Shown in pieces: positions 37,191 through 47,435 of a stretch of 64,000 nt of DNA (position 1 is the stretch's first letter; every line of letters starts with the position of its first letter). The translations under genes and the position numbers were made by a program. Below the pieces are notes generated by a model. It was not told the DNA's origin. It did no database searches and saw only the letters and a list, made by a program, of their open reading frames with translations. Source of the stretch: Pseudomonadota bacterium (GTDB lineage: Bacteria > Pseudomonadota > Gammaproteobacteria > Steroidobacterales > Steroidobacteraceae); assembly GCA_026398735.1 (NCBI GenBank), contig JAPLSH010000019.1:227825-291824 (forward strand), written 5' to 3'.

Positions 37191-38098
37191 GGGTCGTTAC
37201 CTGCGGGAGACGTGGTGGCGGCCTTGAGATCGGCCTGTACCTGGGCAAGGTTGAGATTCAGATCCAGTGTGCGGCCGTCGCGTGCCACGGTTACCCGGGC
37301 CACTGCAGCTGCGCCCAGGTTGGCAAACAGTTCACGACCCACGGCAGGGTCAGACAGCGGCGTGCCGTTGATTGCGGTGACCAGGTCTCCGGCGCGCAGA
37401 CCTAGTTTATCGAAGGCCTGGCGATTGGGGCCCGGATAGGCTCTAAACCCCAATTGCTTGCCGCCCTCGACCACGACCTGCGGCCGGATGATGCCGGGGA
37501 TGATGTCGGGCGCCTGTTGCAGCAGGCTGCCCAAAGATTGCGGTGCTGGGGCAGCGGCTGGCCCAGAGGGGGGCTGGGCGGCGGCCGGCGCAGCTTGACG
37601 CGGCAGCAACACCGATTCAAATCCAGCGCCGGTGTTGATCAGGATGCGATCGCGATGCACTTCAGCCAAGGTGCTGCCGCCCGGCAGGGCGCCGCCTACC
37701 TTGACCAGATGCACGTCACTGGCAGTGCTGCCGACCAAGGCCATGCCACGTCGTGGGTCTGCGTCTGCCACGACTCCGGCTAGCACCAGCGGTGCCTGGG
37801 ACAGGGGTGCATTGGCGCCGCCGGCTTGCGGGCCCGCCGAACCGAACAGGTTGGCAGCCAGCAGCGCTTGCAGATTAAAACGGGCGGGCGGTGCAGGCTG
37901 TGCGGTTGGCGCAGCGGCGGGCGACAAGGCCCCGGGCGGGCCCGCCCCCAGCACGTCGGTGAGCCACCAGGCCAAGCGCGCGCCGATGCCGATGACAAGC
38001 AGCCCCGTCACCCATCCAGGTGCCTGTGCCCGCAAGGTATTCAATCGCTGCCCGTCCAGGTTGGAAAACGCAATGGCCACGGTTTGACTAGTATGCAA
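37187..38098 (-). CDS. gspC: Type II secretion protein GspC
   Basis: 303 residues. Short cytoplasmic N-terminus, one membrane helix near 31-50, a Pro/Ala-rich linker, the homology-region domain (L-A-G-V-V-A-D-A-D-P-R-R-G-M-A-L-V) that binds the secretin N0 domain, and a C-terminal PDZ-type domain (L-G-L-R-A-G-D-L-V-T-A-I-N-G-T-P). It links the inner-membrane platform to GspD. First gene of a C-D-E-F operon, divergent from clpS by 59 bp. Confidence 0.9.
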   Translation of the reverse strand: MHTSQTVAIAFSNLDGQRLNTLRAQAPGWVTGLLVIGIGARLAWWLTDVLGAGPPGALSPAAAPTAQPAPPARFNLQALLAANLFGSAGPQAGGANAPLSQAPLVLAGVVADADPRRGMALVGSTASDVHLVKVGGALPGGSTLAEVHRDRILINTGAGFESVLLPRQAAPAAAQPPSGPAAAPAPQSLGSLLQQAPDIIPGIIRPQVVVEGGKQLGFRAYPGPNRQAFDKLGLRAGDLVTAINGTPLSDPAVGRELFANLGAAAVARVTVARDGRTLDLNLNLAQVQADLKAATTSPAGNDP

Positions 38099-38117
38099 CC
38101 CATGATGCTGTGCTGTC

Positions 38118-38149
38118 TTGTTTCATCAAGGCAGCGTCCCCAATATAAG
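38118..38149 (+). promoter_or_regulatory. Possible clpS promoter with very short leader
   Basis: TTGTTT (38118-38123) and TATAAG (38144-38149; AATATA two bases earlier gives an 18-bp spacer). The -10 lies only 8 bp before the clpS ATG and no Shine-Dalgarno is present, so a leaderless or near-leaderless transcript is possible. Weak evidence from motif match only. Confidence 0.35.
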
Positions 38150-38157
38150 ATCCGACT

Positions 38158-38526
38158 ATGTCATTTACCCTTCACATTGCAGTGACCGCTGGCCCCGAAG
38201 GCCCTGGCGATGAGTCCCTCCCAGGCAGATCCGATGGCGGTTTGCTGGTCGCGGAGGCGCAGCCGCAACTCAAGCGTGCACCGCTCTATAACGTGCTGCT
38301 GATGAACGACGATTACACGCCCATGGAGTTTGTGGTCGATGTGCTCGAACGCTTCTTTCGTCTTGACCGCAGTGGCGCCACGCGTGTGATGCTCGAGGTG
38401 CATACGCGCGGCAAGGGCGTTTGTGGCTGCTTCACCTACGAGATCGCCGAAACCAAGGTTGCCCAGGTCACTAGTTATTCGCGTGAACATCAGCATCCGC
38501 TGCTGTGCACGCTCGAGCCGGCATAA
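38158..38526 (+). CDS. clpS: ClpS, N-degron adaptor of ClpAP
   Basis: 122 residues. The core [17 protein letters not shown] (residues 43-59) and [10 protein letters not shown] form the pocket that binds N-terminal Leu/Phe/Tyr/Trp. The flexible N-terminal extension is about 40 residues. It delivers N-degron substrates to ClpA, encoded 21 bp downstream; Aat, which makes such substrates, is encoded 2.7 kb away. No Shine-Dalgarno sequence is seen before the ATG. Confidence 0.94.
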   Translation: MSFTLHIAVTAGPEGPGDESLPGRSDGGLLVAEAQPQLKRAPLYNVLLMNDDYTPMEFVVDVLERFFRLDRSGATRVMLEVHTRGKGVCGCFTYEIAETKVAQVTSYSREHQHPLLCTLEPA

Positions 38527-38547
38527 AGCGCCGGCATAGGATGTCCC

Positions 38548-39111
38548 ATGCTATCCAGTGAACTCGAGTTCTGCCTCAATCAAGGCTTCAATCGGGCGCG
38601 CGAAGCGCGTCATGAGTTCCTTACGGTCGAGCACCTGTTGCTGGCGATTTACGACGCACCCAAAGTGCGCGAAACCTTGCTGGCCTGCGGCGCAGATCTG
38701 GATACGCTGCGCGCCGAGCTCGATAAGCACATAGATGAGACCAGTCCGCGCCTTGCCGAAGGCGACGAGCGCGATGTGCAGCCCACACTGGGTTTTCAGC
38801 GCGTGCTGCAACGTGCCGTGTACCACGTGCAGTCCAGTGGCAAAAAAGAAGTCGGTGTTCTCAACGTGCTGGTCGCCATCTTCAGCGAGAAGCAAAGCCA
38901 CGTCGCCTTCCTGATGGAACGCCATAACATTTCGCGCATCGACATTACGCAGTTCATCTCGCATGGTCTGGCACGCAATGCCGATGAAAAAACCGACAAG
39001 CAAGACCCTGCGGCTAGCGAGGGCGAGCGCGAGGCCGAGGGCGGCAGTGCGCTGGACAAATACACCAGCAACCTCAACAAGCGTGCCGAAGAAGGGCGCA
39101 TCGATCCGTAA
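38548..39111 (+). pseudogene. clpA: ClpA, N-terminal fragment (frame broken before AAA1)
   Basis: 187 residues: the Clp-N double-repeat domain (L-S-S-E-L-E-F-C-L-N-Q-G-F...H-E-F-L-T-V-E-H-L-L-L-A-I) that docks ClpS, then the linker E-G-G-S-A-L-D-K-Y-T-S-N-L-N-K-R-A and G-R-I-D-P followed at once by TAA. In intact ClpA, I-D-P is followed by about 20 residues (the L-I-G-R...L-C-R-R-R-K segment) before N-N-P-L; here only 2 nt separate the two, so about 58 bp are missing. On its own the fragment has no ATPase domain. Confidence 0.85.
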
Positions 39112-39119
39112 ACAACCCG

Positions 39120-40763
39120 TTGTATGTGGGCGAGGCCGGCGTGGGCAAGACCGCTATCGCCGAGGGTCTGGCGCGGCTCATCGTGGAGAAGCAGGTGCCC
39201 GAGGCGCTGGCCGATGCCATTATTTATTCGCTGGATCTGGGTGCTTTGATCGCCGGTACCAAATACCGTGGTGACTTCGAAAAGCGTCTCAAGGCGGTGC
39301 TTGCCGAACTGCGCAAGCAGCCGGGCTCGGTGCTGTTCATCGACGAGATCCACACGGTCATCGGTGCAGGTTCTGCGTCGGGCGGTGTGATGGATGCCTC
39401 CAATCTGATCAAGCCGGCGCTCTCCAACGGCGAGCTGCGCTGCATCGGCTCCACTACTTATCAGGAATACCGCGGCATCTTCGAAAAAGATCACGCGTTG
39501 GCGCGGCGTTTCCAGAAAATCGACATCGTCGAGCCCACGGTGCAAGAGACGGTGCAAATCCTCATGGGGCTTAAGCCTCGCTACGAGGAACATCACGGCA
39601 TTACCTATACCGATGCCGCGATCAATGCAGCGGCAGAGTTGGCGGCACGGCACATCAACGATCGGCATATGCCAGACAAGGCCATTGATGTCGTTGATGA
39701 GGCGGGAGCGCGGCAGCGCTTGCGCCCGGTAGAGAGACGCCCAGCAGCAGTGGACGTCGAACATATCGAAGAGGTCGTGGCACGCATTGCGCGCATTCCG
39801 CCCAAGAGTGTGTCCACGTCGGATCGCGAGGTGCTGCGCAACCTGGAGCGCAACCTCAAGCTTGTCATCTACGGTCAGGACAAGGCCATCGACGCATTGG
39901 CGGCCGCTATCAAGTTGTCGCGCTCCGGCTTGGGCGATCAGCGCAAGCCGGTGGGCAGTTTCCTGTTTGCAGGCCCCACCGGTGTCGGCAAGACCGAGGT
40001 CACTAGGCAACTGGCCTTAACCTTGGGGGTCGAGTTTCTGCGCTTTGATATGTCCGAATACATGGAGCGCCACACTGTCTCGCGCCTTATCGGTGCGCCG
40101 CCGGGCTATGTGGGCTTTGACCAGGGTGGCTTGCTCACCGAGGCGGTGGTCAAGCATCCGCACTGCGTGCTGCTGCTCGATGAGGTCGAGAAGGCCCACC
40201 CGGATGTGTTCAATCTGCTGCTGCAGGTCATGGATCACGGCACGCTTACCGATAACAACGGCCGCAAGACCGATTTCCGCCACGTCATCATCGTCATGAC
40301 AACCAACGCCGGTGCACAGGACATGGCGCGTCCCGGCATTGGCTTTACGCAAAGTGACAACACCAGCGATGGCATGGAGGCGATCCGTCGCCTGTTCTCG
40401 CCAGAGTTTCGCAACCGGCTCGACGCCATCATCCAGTTTGCGCCGCTGTCCATGGCCACCATTGAGCGCGTGGTTGACAAGCTGCTGGTTGAAGTCGAGG
40501 CGCAGTTGGACAAGAAGGGTGTGCAGGTCAGTCTGGATGACGACGCGCGTGCCTGGCTTGCCAAGCGCGGCTACGACCCGCTCATGGGCGCACGCCCGAT
40601 GGCAAGGCTCATCCAAGAGCAGATCAAGCGGCCGTTGGCCGAAGAGTTGCTGTTTGGCAGCTTGACCGAAGGCGGGCAGGTGCGGGTGAGCGTGTCTGCC
40701 GATGGACAGTCGCTGGCATTAACGTGCCAGCCTGTTACCAAGCCCGCGCTGACAGAGGGCTAG
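39120..40763 (+). pseudogene. clpA: ClpA, AAA1-AAA2 fragment in a second frame
   Basis: 547 residues covering both AAA+ modules: Walker A G-E-A-G-V-G-K-T at the very start, Walker B L-F-I-D-E-I-H-T, then the second module G-P-T-G-V-G-K-T, L-L-L-D-E-V-E-K-A-H-P-D-V and the I-G-L/loop contact region for ClpP near I-G-F-T-Q. Everything after the junction is intact and family-like. A TTG at 39120 could start translation but no ribosome-binding site is seen and the conserved L-I-G-R box is gone. As written the gene would not give a full-length unfoldase. Confidence 0.87.
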
Positions 40764-40776
40764 GGCTACGCAGAAA

Positions 40777-40795
40777 GCGGGCGGTCAACGCCCGC
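40777..40795 (+). other. Stem-loop after clpA
   Basis: GCGGGCG-GTCAA-CGCCCGC, a perfect 7-bp GC stem 14 bp after the clpA stop. There is no T-run, so it is not a classical intrinsic terminator; it may protect the 3' end or act with the other repeats that follow. Confidence 0.5.
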
Positions 40796-40908
40796 GGTAG
40801 ACGATAGGTAGCTAACTCACCGGCAATGCCGGCATTTAGCGTCCGCGGTAGACGATAGGTAGCTAATTAACCGGCAATGCCGGCATTTAGCGTCCGCGGT
40901 AGACGATA
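40792..40908. repeat. 51-bp tandem repeat derived from the infA 3' end
   Basis: Two full 51-bp units (40792-40842 and 40843-40893, differing at 2 positions) and a 15-bp partial third (40894-40908). Read on the minus strand, each full unit carries a copy of the final infA codons and the region behind the stop, including the small hairpin CCGGC-AAT-GCCGG. The copy nearest infA is the real gene end; the others are duplications downstream of it. Confidence 0.93.
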
Positions 40909-41105
40909 CGTCCCTTGCTCAGGTCGTAAGGCGTCATCTCTACCGTGACAGCGTCACCGGTGAGAATGCGAATGTAGTTCTTGCGCATTTTGCCCGAGAT
41001 ATGGGCAGTGACCACATGGCCGTTCTTCAGCTGGACGCGGAAGGTCGTGTTGGGAAGAGTCTCTACGACCTCGCCTTCCATCTGAATTGCATCGTCTTTC
41101 GACAT
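40887..41105 (-). CDS. infA: Translation initiation factor IF-1
   Basis: 72 residues, the exact family length, with the OB-fold S1-like sequence [16 protein letters not shown] and [13 protein letters not shown] 41105 is the conserved start ([10 protein letters not shown]). IF-1 occludes the ribosomal A site during initiation. Downstream of aat on the same strand, opposite clpA: the clpA/infA/aat grouping is conserved in gammaproteobacteria. Confidence 0.96.
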   Translation of the reverse strand: MSKDDAIQMEGEVVETLPNTTFRVQLKNGHVVTAHISGKMRKNYIRILTGDAVTVEMTPYDLSKGRIVYRGR

Positions 41106-41189
41106 GGTGACCCGCTGCTGTGAAGGTCGCGAATCTTGCATAAATATGGCCGGCATTGCAATCAAACGTGCAAATCAGTCTGCTTGAGC

Positions 41190-41852
41190 CTAAGCCGGCG
41201 TTTGCAACCAACGCTCAAAGTCCGCTCGCGGTAGCGCGCAACTGCCCAGATTGCGCAGGTGGGGTGAAGGCATCTGGCAGTCCAGCAGTGCGATGCCCGT
41301 GCCGGCGGCGCCACCGAGCAGCGCGTACAACGCCAGTTTGGATGCATCGCTGACTCGACTGAACATCGATTCGCCGCAAAACACCTGTCCCACGCGCACG
41401 CCATACACGCCGCCGACCAATGCATCGCCTTGCCATATCTCGACGCTGTGGGCATGGCCGAGTTGATGCAACGCGCCATAAGCTGCACGCATCGACGGTG
41501 TAATCCAGGTGCCCGGGCTGCGTGCTCGCGGTGCCGCGCATTGGCTCACTACTGCGTCGAAAGCGCGATTTTGGCTGATTGTCAGATGCCCGCGCTTCAG
41601 TGTGCGCAGCAGGCTGCGTGAGGCATGAAAGCGCTCAGGGAATATCACTTCGCGCGGATCCGGCGCCCACCACAGCACAGGTTCACCAGGCGAATACCAA
41701 GGGAATATGCCGCGTGCATAGGCAGCCATCAGTCGCTGCGGCGACAGATCTCCACCTCCGGCCAGTAAGCCTGATGGATTCTTCAGAGCCGTCGAGGTGG
41801 GCGGAAATGCCTCCGGTGGATCATCGGCCGACAGCCAGGGCAGTCGGCTCAT
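41190..41852 (-). CDS. aat: Leucyl/phenylalanyl-tRNA-protein transferase
   Basis: 220 residues. Family blocks: L-L-A-G-G-G-D-L-S-P-Q-R-L-M-A-A-Y-A-R-G-I-F-P-W-Y, P-V-L-W-W-A-P-D-P-R, then G-V-Y-G-V-R-V-G-Q-V-F-C-G-E-S-M-F-S and L-L-D-C-Q-M. It adds Leu or Phe to proteins with N-terminal Arg/Lys, creating degrons read by ClpS-ClpAP. ATG 41852 overlaps the stop of the acyltransferase gene (ATGA), so translation is probably coupled. Confidence 0.95.
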   Translation of the reverse strand: MSRLPWLSADDPPEAFPPTSTALKNPSGLLAGGGDLSPQRLMAAYARGIFPWYSPGEPVLWWAPDPREVIFPERFHASRSLLRTLKRGHLTISQNRAFDAVVSQCAAPRARSPGTWITPSMRAAYGALHQLGHAHSVEIWQGDALVGGVYGVRVGQVFCGESMFSRVSDASKLALYALLGGAAGTGIALLDCQMPSPHLRNLGSCALPRADFERWLQTPA

Positions 41853-42991
41853 TCGCGACGAAATGGTGTATGTAAGCCGACATCGTCTGCATAGGCTTCG
41901 ACGGCTTGCGACTCGCGTTGCAGAAATTCCGCGACCGCATTGCGCAGGCGCGGTTCGACCAGAAAGTGTGCCGACCATGTGTATTGCGGTGCAAAGCCGC
42001 GGCTGACTTTGTGTTCGCCCTGCGTGCCTGGCTCAAAACGACTGATGCCATTGGCGATGCAAAACTCGATGCCTTGGTGGTAGCAGCATTCGAAATGCAG
42101 GCTGTGAAACTCTGCAAGTGCTCCCCAGTAACGGCCGTACAGCGCCTCACCAGACCAGAAAAAGATGGCAGTGGCCACCGGTTGCCCGCCTTGCAGCGCC
42201 AACTTGACCATCATCGAGTCACCCAGTGTCTGGGCGATTTCTGCAAAGAACTTGCGATTCAAATACGGCTCGTTACCGCGCTGGCGAAAGGTACCGGCGT
42301 GTAACTCGTAGATGATGTCCAGCAACTCGGGTGTGAGGTCGCGGCCACTTAACGTTTGGAAGGTAATTCCTGCCTCATCGCACCGGCGACGCTCGCGGCG
42401 GGTCTTCTTGCGCTTTTCGGCAGTGAAGGTGGCAAGGTACGCCTCGAAGTCCGCATAACCTTGGTTGTGCCAGTGGAACTGGCAATCACGCCGCAGCAGC
42501 CATCCTGCGTCGCGCAGCACTTGCTGGTCCACTGCATCAGCAAACAGCACATGCGCAGAGGACAGCTGGTTGTTCAGCACCAGTTGCTGCAGCAGCAACG
42601 CCAAGTCCGGTGCCACCTGCTCCCGAGGATGATCGCCCCGCACTAGCAGGCGTGCGCCTGACGCTGGCGAGAACGGCGCTGCCACCAAGAGCTTGGGGTA
42701 ATAGGTTTGCCCCAAGCGCTGCAGGAACTGCGCCCAGCTTTGATCAAAGACGAACTCGCCCCAGGAATGAGACTTGAGGTAAGCGGGCAGGGCAGCCAGC
42801 AATCCCGCGGCATCGCGCAGCACCCAGAAGGCCGGTTGCCAGCCGGTTGCCACGCTGACGCAGCCGCTGTGTTCCAGCGCCGCCAGAAACTCATGTCGCA
42901 GGAACGGATTGTGCGTTCCTGCCAGTGCATTCCATTGCGCCGCGTCGACATCGTCGATGCTGCGCAGCGGTTCGAAGACAGGCGAGCTCAT
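41849..42991 (-). CDS. FemAB/GNAT-like N-acyltransferase (COG3146 type)
   Basis: 380 residues with the double-GNAT pattern of the proteins annotated as peptidoglycan-related N-acetyltransferases: W-N-A-L-A-G-T-H-N-P-F-L-R-H-E-F-L at the start, F-T-A-E-K-R-K-K-T-R-R-E-R-R, then Y-G-R-Y-W-G-A...F-H-S-L-H-F-E-C-C-Y-Y-type and E-P-G-T-Q-G-E-H-K. The substrate is not established. ATG 42991 is chosen over 43153 because the extra residues are antisense to trxB. Sits between trxB (4 bp) and aat (4 bp overlap). Confidence 0.82.
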   Translation of the reverse strand: MSSPVFEPLRSIDDVDAAQWNALAGTHNPFLRHEFLAALEHSGCVSVATGWQPAFWVLRDAAGLLAALPAYLKSHSWGEFVFDQSWAQFLQRLGQTYYPKLLVAAPFSPASGARLLVRGDHPREQVAPDLALLLQQLVLNNQLSSAHVLFADAVDQQVLRDAGWLLRRDCQFHWHNQGYADFEAYLATFTAEKRKKTRRERRRCDEAGITFQTLSGRDLTPELLDIIYELHAGTFRQRGNEPYLNRKFFAEIAQTLGDSMMVKLALQGGQPVATAIFFWSGEALYGRYWGALAEFHSLHFECCYHQGIEFCIANGISRFEPGTQGEHKVSRGFAPQYTWSAHFLVEPRLRNAVAEFLQRESQAVEAYADDVGLHTPFRRE

Positions 42992-42995
42992 GATC

Positions 42996-44030
<1,035 letters not shown>

Positions 44031-44040
44031 TCAAGCTTCC

Positions 44041-46365
44041 ATGCTCGGCGGTGATTCCCGGTTTACGGCCATGGTGCTTCGCGGTCTGCGCGAAAGTGTG
44101 GCTTTGGTGGCTGGCGTCGTGGCTTTGGTGCTGATGGTGGCACTGGTGTCGTGGCACGCCGAAGACCCGGGTTTCTCCTTTACCGGCACCTCAGCCCCCA
44201 TTCGCAACAGCATCGGCCCCATTGGCGCCTGGCTGGCCGACATCCTGTTCTTTTTCTTCGGTCGCCCAGCCTTTCTGGTGCCTCTAATGCTGGGAGCAGG
44301 GGTCTGGCTGTTGCTGCGCCGCCGCGCCGCCCCGGCTCAAGCCGCCTCGCGGGCCGATGTGCTGGTCCGTGTGGCAGGTTTTGTAGTGCTGCTGCTGGCC
44401 AGTTGTGGCCTGGCTACGCTGCACTGGCTGCCGGGCGAATTGCGCCAGAGCGCTGGCGGTATTGTCGGTCAGCTGGTGGGGCACACGCTGGCCGCTGGCC
44501 TACAGGTGCTGGGCGCCACCCTGCTGCTCATCGCCCTGTGGATGTCTGGTGTTGCGCTGGCCTTCCATGTGTCCTGGCTGCAAGTCGTCGACCGTCTGGG
44601 CTATTGGGCTTGGAACGGCGCCAGTGAGCTGCGCTCTGTGCTGGCTCAGCGGCGCGACCTGTCGCTGGGCAAAGAGGCCCGCAAAGCCCGTCAGGAAAAG
44701 GTGCAAGAGAAGGCCGCAGAGCTGCCGCCCAAGCCGCCGCGCAAGGCCGCCGACAAGCCAGCTCCTATCATCGAGGCGCCGGCACCGGTGGTGGCCAAGA
44801 GCAACCGTGCTGAGAAAGAGCGCCAGGTTAGTATTTTCGAAACGGTTGAGCCAGGGCAGTTGCCCCCGCTGAGTTTGCTGGACGAAGCACCGCCCAGCGT
44901 GGCCACCTATTCAGCTGAATCGCTCTCTGATTTGTCGCGCTTTGTGGAAGCCAAGCTGCGCGATTTCGGTGTTGAAGTCGAGGTGGTGGCGGTATACCCG
45001 GGTCCGGTGGTAACGCGCTTTGAGTTGCAGCCCGCACCGGGCGTCAAGGTCAGTCAAGTCAGCAACCTGTCCAAGGATCTGGCCCGTTCGCTCTCTGCGC
45101 ACAGTGTGCGCGTGGTTGAGGTTATCCCGGGCAAGCCGTACATGGGCCTGGAAATCCCCAACGACAAGCGCGAACTAGTCACCTTGGGTGATGTGCTGCG
45201 TTCCAAGGCTTACGACGACCTCAACTCGCCGTTGGCCATGGCGCTGGGCAAGGACATCGCCGGTCAGCCGGTGGTGGCCGATCTGGGCCGCATGCCACAC
45301 TTGTTGGTGGCGGGCACTACCGGCTCGGGCAAGTCTGTGGGTATCAATGCCATGGTGCTGAGCCTGCTGTACAAGAGCACGGCTGAGAATGTGCGCATGA
45401 TCATGATCGACCCCAAGATGCTCGAGCTGTCGGTCTATGAGGGCATACCGCACCTGCTTGCGCCGGTGGTTACCGATATGAAGCAGGCGGCCAATGCGCT
45501 GCGTTGGTGTGTGGCGGAGATGGAGCGTCGCTACCAGTTAATGGCAGCCATGGGTGTGCGCAACATTGCCGGCTTCAACCGCAAAGTCAAAGACGCCAAC
45601 GACGCCGGCAAACCGATCAAAGACCCGGTGATGACTGCACGGGCGTCCAACGACCCCACCTTGGATCAGCGCACCATCCCCGACTTGGAGCCCTTGCCGT
45701 ACATCGTGGTGGTCATCGACGAGCTGGCTGACCTCATGATGATTGTCGGCAAGAAAGTCGAAGAGCTCATCGCGCGCTTGGCCCAAAAGGCCCGTGCCTC
45801 TGGCATTCACCTCATTCTCGCTACACAGCGTCCATCCGTGGATGTGATCACCGGTCTCATCAAAGCCAACATTCCTACGCGCATTGCCTTCCAGGTCTCC
45901 GCGAAGGTCGATTCGCGCACCATCCTCGACCAGAGTGGTGCCGAGTCGTTGCTGGGCAATGGCGACATGCTGTACCTGCCGCCGGGCAATGCAGTACCCA
46001 CGCGCATTCACGGTGCCTATGTGTCTGATGAGGAAGTGCATCGCGTAGTGCAGGCACTCAAAACCGCCACCCCGCCCAACTACATCGAAGAGGTGTTGTC
46101 TGGGCCGTCGCAGCCTATACCTGGGTTCCCTGCCGATGGCGAGGGTGCAGAGGGCGGGGACTCTGAACAGGACGCGCTCTATGACCAAGCAGTCAAGATC
46201 GTGCTCGTTGAGCGCAAGCCGTCCATCAGTTATGTGCAGCGTCGCCTCAAGATCGGCTACAACCGTGCCGCTCGTCTGATCGAATCTATGGAAGCCGCCG
46301 GCCTGGTGGGACCGCTGCAATCCAACGGTGCGCGCGAAGTGCTCGTGCCGCCGCCGCAAGAATGA
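44041..46365 (+). CDS. ftsK: DNA translocase FtsK
   Basis: About 774 residues. Four membrane segments in the first 190 residues, a Lys/Pro/Ala-rich linker (shorter than in E. coli), alpha/beta motor with Walker A G-T-T-G-S-G-K-S at 425-432 and Walker [10 protein letters not shown], and a C-terminal gamma winged helix ([15 protein letters not shown]) that reads KOPS sites. It pumps chromosome DNA and activates XerCD at the septum. The start is uncertain: ATG 43930, TTG 44026 and ATG 44041 are all in frame. lolA overlaps its end by 4 bp. Confidence 0.94.
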   Translation: MLGGDSRFTAMVLRGLRESVALVAGVVALVLMVALVSWHAEDPGFSFTGTSAPIRNSIGPIGAWLADILFFFFGRPAFLVPLMLGAGVWLLLRRRAAPAQAASRADVLVRVAGFVVLLLASCGLATLHWLPGELRQSAGGIVGQLVGHTLAAGLQVLGATLLLIALWMSGVALAFHVSWLQVVDRLGYWAWNGASELRSVLAQRRDLSLGKEARKARQEKVQEKAAELPPKPPRKAADKPAPIIEAPAPVVAKSNRAEKERQVSIFETVEPGQLPPLSLLDEAPPSVATYSAESLSDLSRFVEAKLRDFGVEVEVVAVYPGPVVTRFELQPAPGVKVSQVSNLSKDLARSLSAHSVRVVEVIPGKPYMGLEIPNDKRELVTLGDVLRSKAYDDLNSPLAMALGKDIAGQPVVADLGRMPHLLVAGTTGSGKSVGINAMVLSLLYKSTAENVRMIMIDPKMLELSVYEGIPHLLAPVVTDMKQAANALRWCVAEMERRYQLMAAMGVRNIAGFNRKVKDANDAGKPIKDPVMTARASNDPTLDQRTIPDLEPLPYIVVVIDELADLMMIVGKKVEELIARLAQKARASGIHLILATQRPSVDVITGLIKANIPTRIAFQVSAKVDSRTILDQSGAESLLGNGDMLYLPPGNAVPTRIHGAYVSDEEVHRVVQALKTATPPNYIEEVLSGPSQPIPGFPADGEGAEGGDSEQDALYDQAVKIVLVERKPSISYVQRRLKIGYNRAARLIESMEAAGLVGPLQSNGAREVLVPPPQE

Positions 46366-47006
46366 TCCGCCGTGCGCTGAGTGGGTGGCTGTTGGTGATG
46401 CTCGCGCTGCCGCAGCTGGTCAACGCCGCAACAGCGCCGACGGCGTTGGATCGCTATCTCAACGGACTTACCACTTGGTCGGCGCAGTTCACACAGTCCG
46501 TGGTTGATGCCAATGGTCGCGCTGCAGGGCAGGGCGCTGGTGCGCTCACCATCGTCAGGCCGGGCAAATTTCGCTGGTCGTTTACGCCAGCCGGTGCGCC
46601 CGAGGGTGCGCAGCTGCTGGTGGCCGATGGCCGCAACCTGTGGTTTCAGGACAGTGATCTGGAACAGGTCACCGTCAAACCCATGGATGCTGCGCTATCG
46701 CAAACACCGGCCATGTTGTTGTCCGGTGGTGCGCGCATTGCCGACAGTTTTGATGTGACACCGGCCGGTCGTGATGCAGGGCTTGAGTGGGTCAAAGTAA
46801 CACCGCGTGGCGCAGATGCCGACTTCAAAGCTGCGCGTCTGGGATTTGCCGGACAGGAACTCAAGCGCATGGTGCTCGACGACAAGTTGGGGCAAGTGGC
46901 CACGCTAGAGTTCAGTGCCAGCGCGCGCAACAAGCCGGTGGCTGCGGATCGCATGCGTTACACGCCGCCAGCCGGCTTCAATGTCATCGGTACGGCGCTC
47001 AAATAG
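46362..47006 (+). CDS. lolA: Outer-membrane lipoprotein carrier protein LolA
   Basis: 214 residues. Signal peptide cleaved after V-N-A; mature N-terminus [17 protein letters not shown], then R-P-G-K-F-R-W-S-F and [10 protein letters not shown]. LolA ferries lipoproteins from LolCDE to the outer membrane. ftsK-lolA-rarA is the conserved order. Likely cotranscribed. Confidence 0.94.
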   Translation: MIRRALSGWLLVMLALPQLVNAATAPTALDRYLNGLTTWSAQFTQSVVDANGRAAGQGAGALTIVRPGKFRWSFTPAGAPEGAQLLVADGRNLWFQDSDLEQVTVKPMDAALSQTPAMLLSGGARIADSFDVTPAGRDAGLEWVKVTPRGADADFKAARLGFAGQELKRMVLDDKLGQVATLEFSASARNKPVAADRMRYTPPAGFNVIGTALK

Positions 47007-47015
47007 CGTGCAGAC

Positions 47016-47435
47016 ATGACTTCAGAACAACCTTTGCCGTCGCGAAAGTCACTGCGGGCCTTTTGGCTGATGGGCTTGGTGCTAGTGGCGTTGGTTGTTC
47101 TGGTGTGTTTGCTGCCGGCGCGAAATCTGCCAGGCACCGGCATCAACGACAAGCTAGAGCACGCATTCGCCTTTCTGGTGATGGCGTTATGGTTTGCCGG
47201 TTTGGCTGCGAAGCGCGACTTTGTGTACTTGCTGTTGGCGTTAGTGGCGCTGGGCGGCGGCATCGAGATTGCGCAGGGGTTGATGGGTCTGGGTCGTACC
47301 GCTGATACCCTGGATTTGTTGGCTGACTCGGTCGGTGCAACAGCGGGAATCGCGTTGGCACTGACGCCGTTAGGCCGTTGGGTCGACGTGCTTGAGCGGC
47401 ATGTACTGCAACGGCTGCGGCGGCGCCCGGCGTGA
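47016..47435 (+). CDS. VanZ-like membrane protein
   Basis: 139 residues with four hydrophobic segments and the VanZ pattern D-K-L-E-H-A-F-A-F-L-V-M-A-L-W, E-I-A-Q-G-L-M-G-L-G-R-T-A-D-T-L-D-L-L-A-D. VanZ-like proteins are of unclear function outside teicoplanin resistance. It is inserted between lolA and rarA (overlap with rarA 4 bp), a position not seen in E. coli. Confidence 0.82.
   Translation: MTSEQPLPSRKSLRAFWLMGLVLVALVVLVCLLPARNLPGTGINDKLEHAFAFLVMALWFAGLAAKRDFVYLLLALVALGGGIEIAQGLMGLGRTADTLDLLADSVGATAGIALALTPLGRWVDVLERHVLQRLRRRPA

Noticed and set aside
38796-40010. Minus-strand frame of 404 codons
   Set aside because: Antisense of clpA with no recognisable domain.
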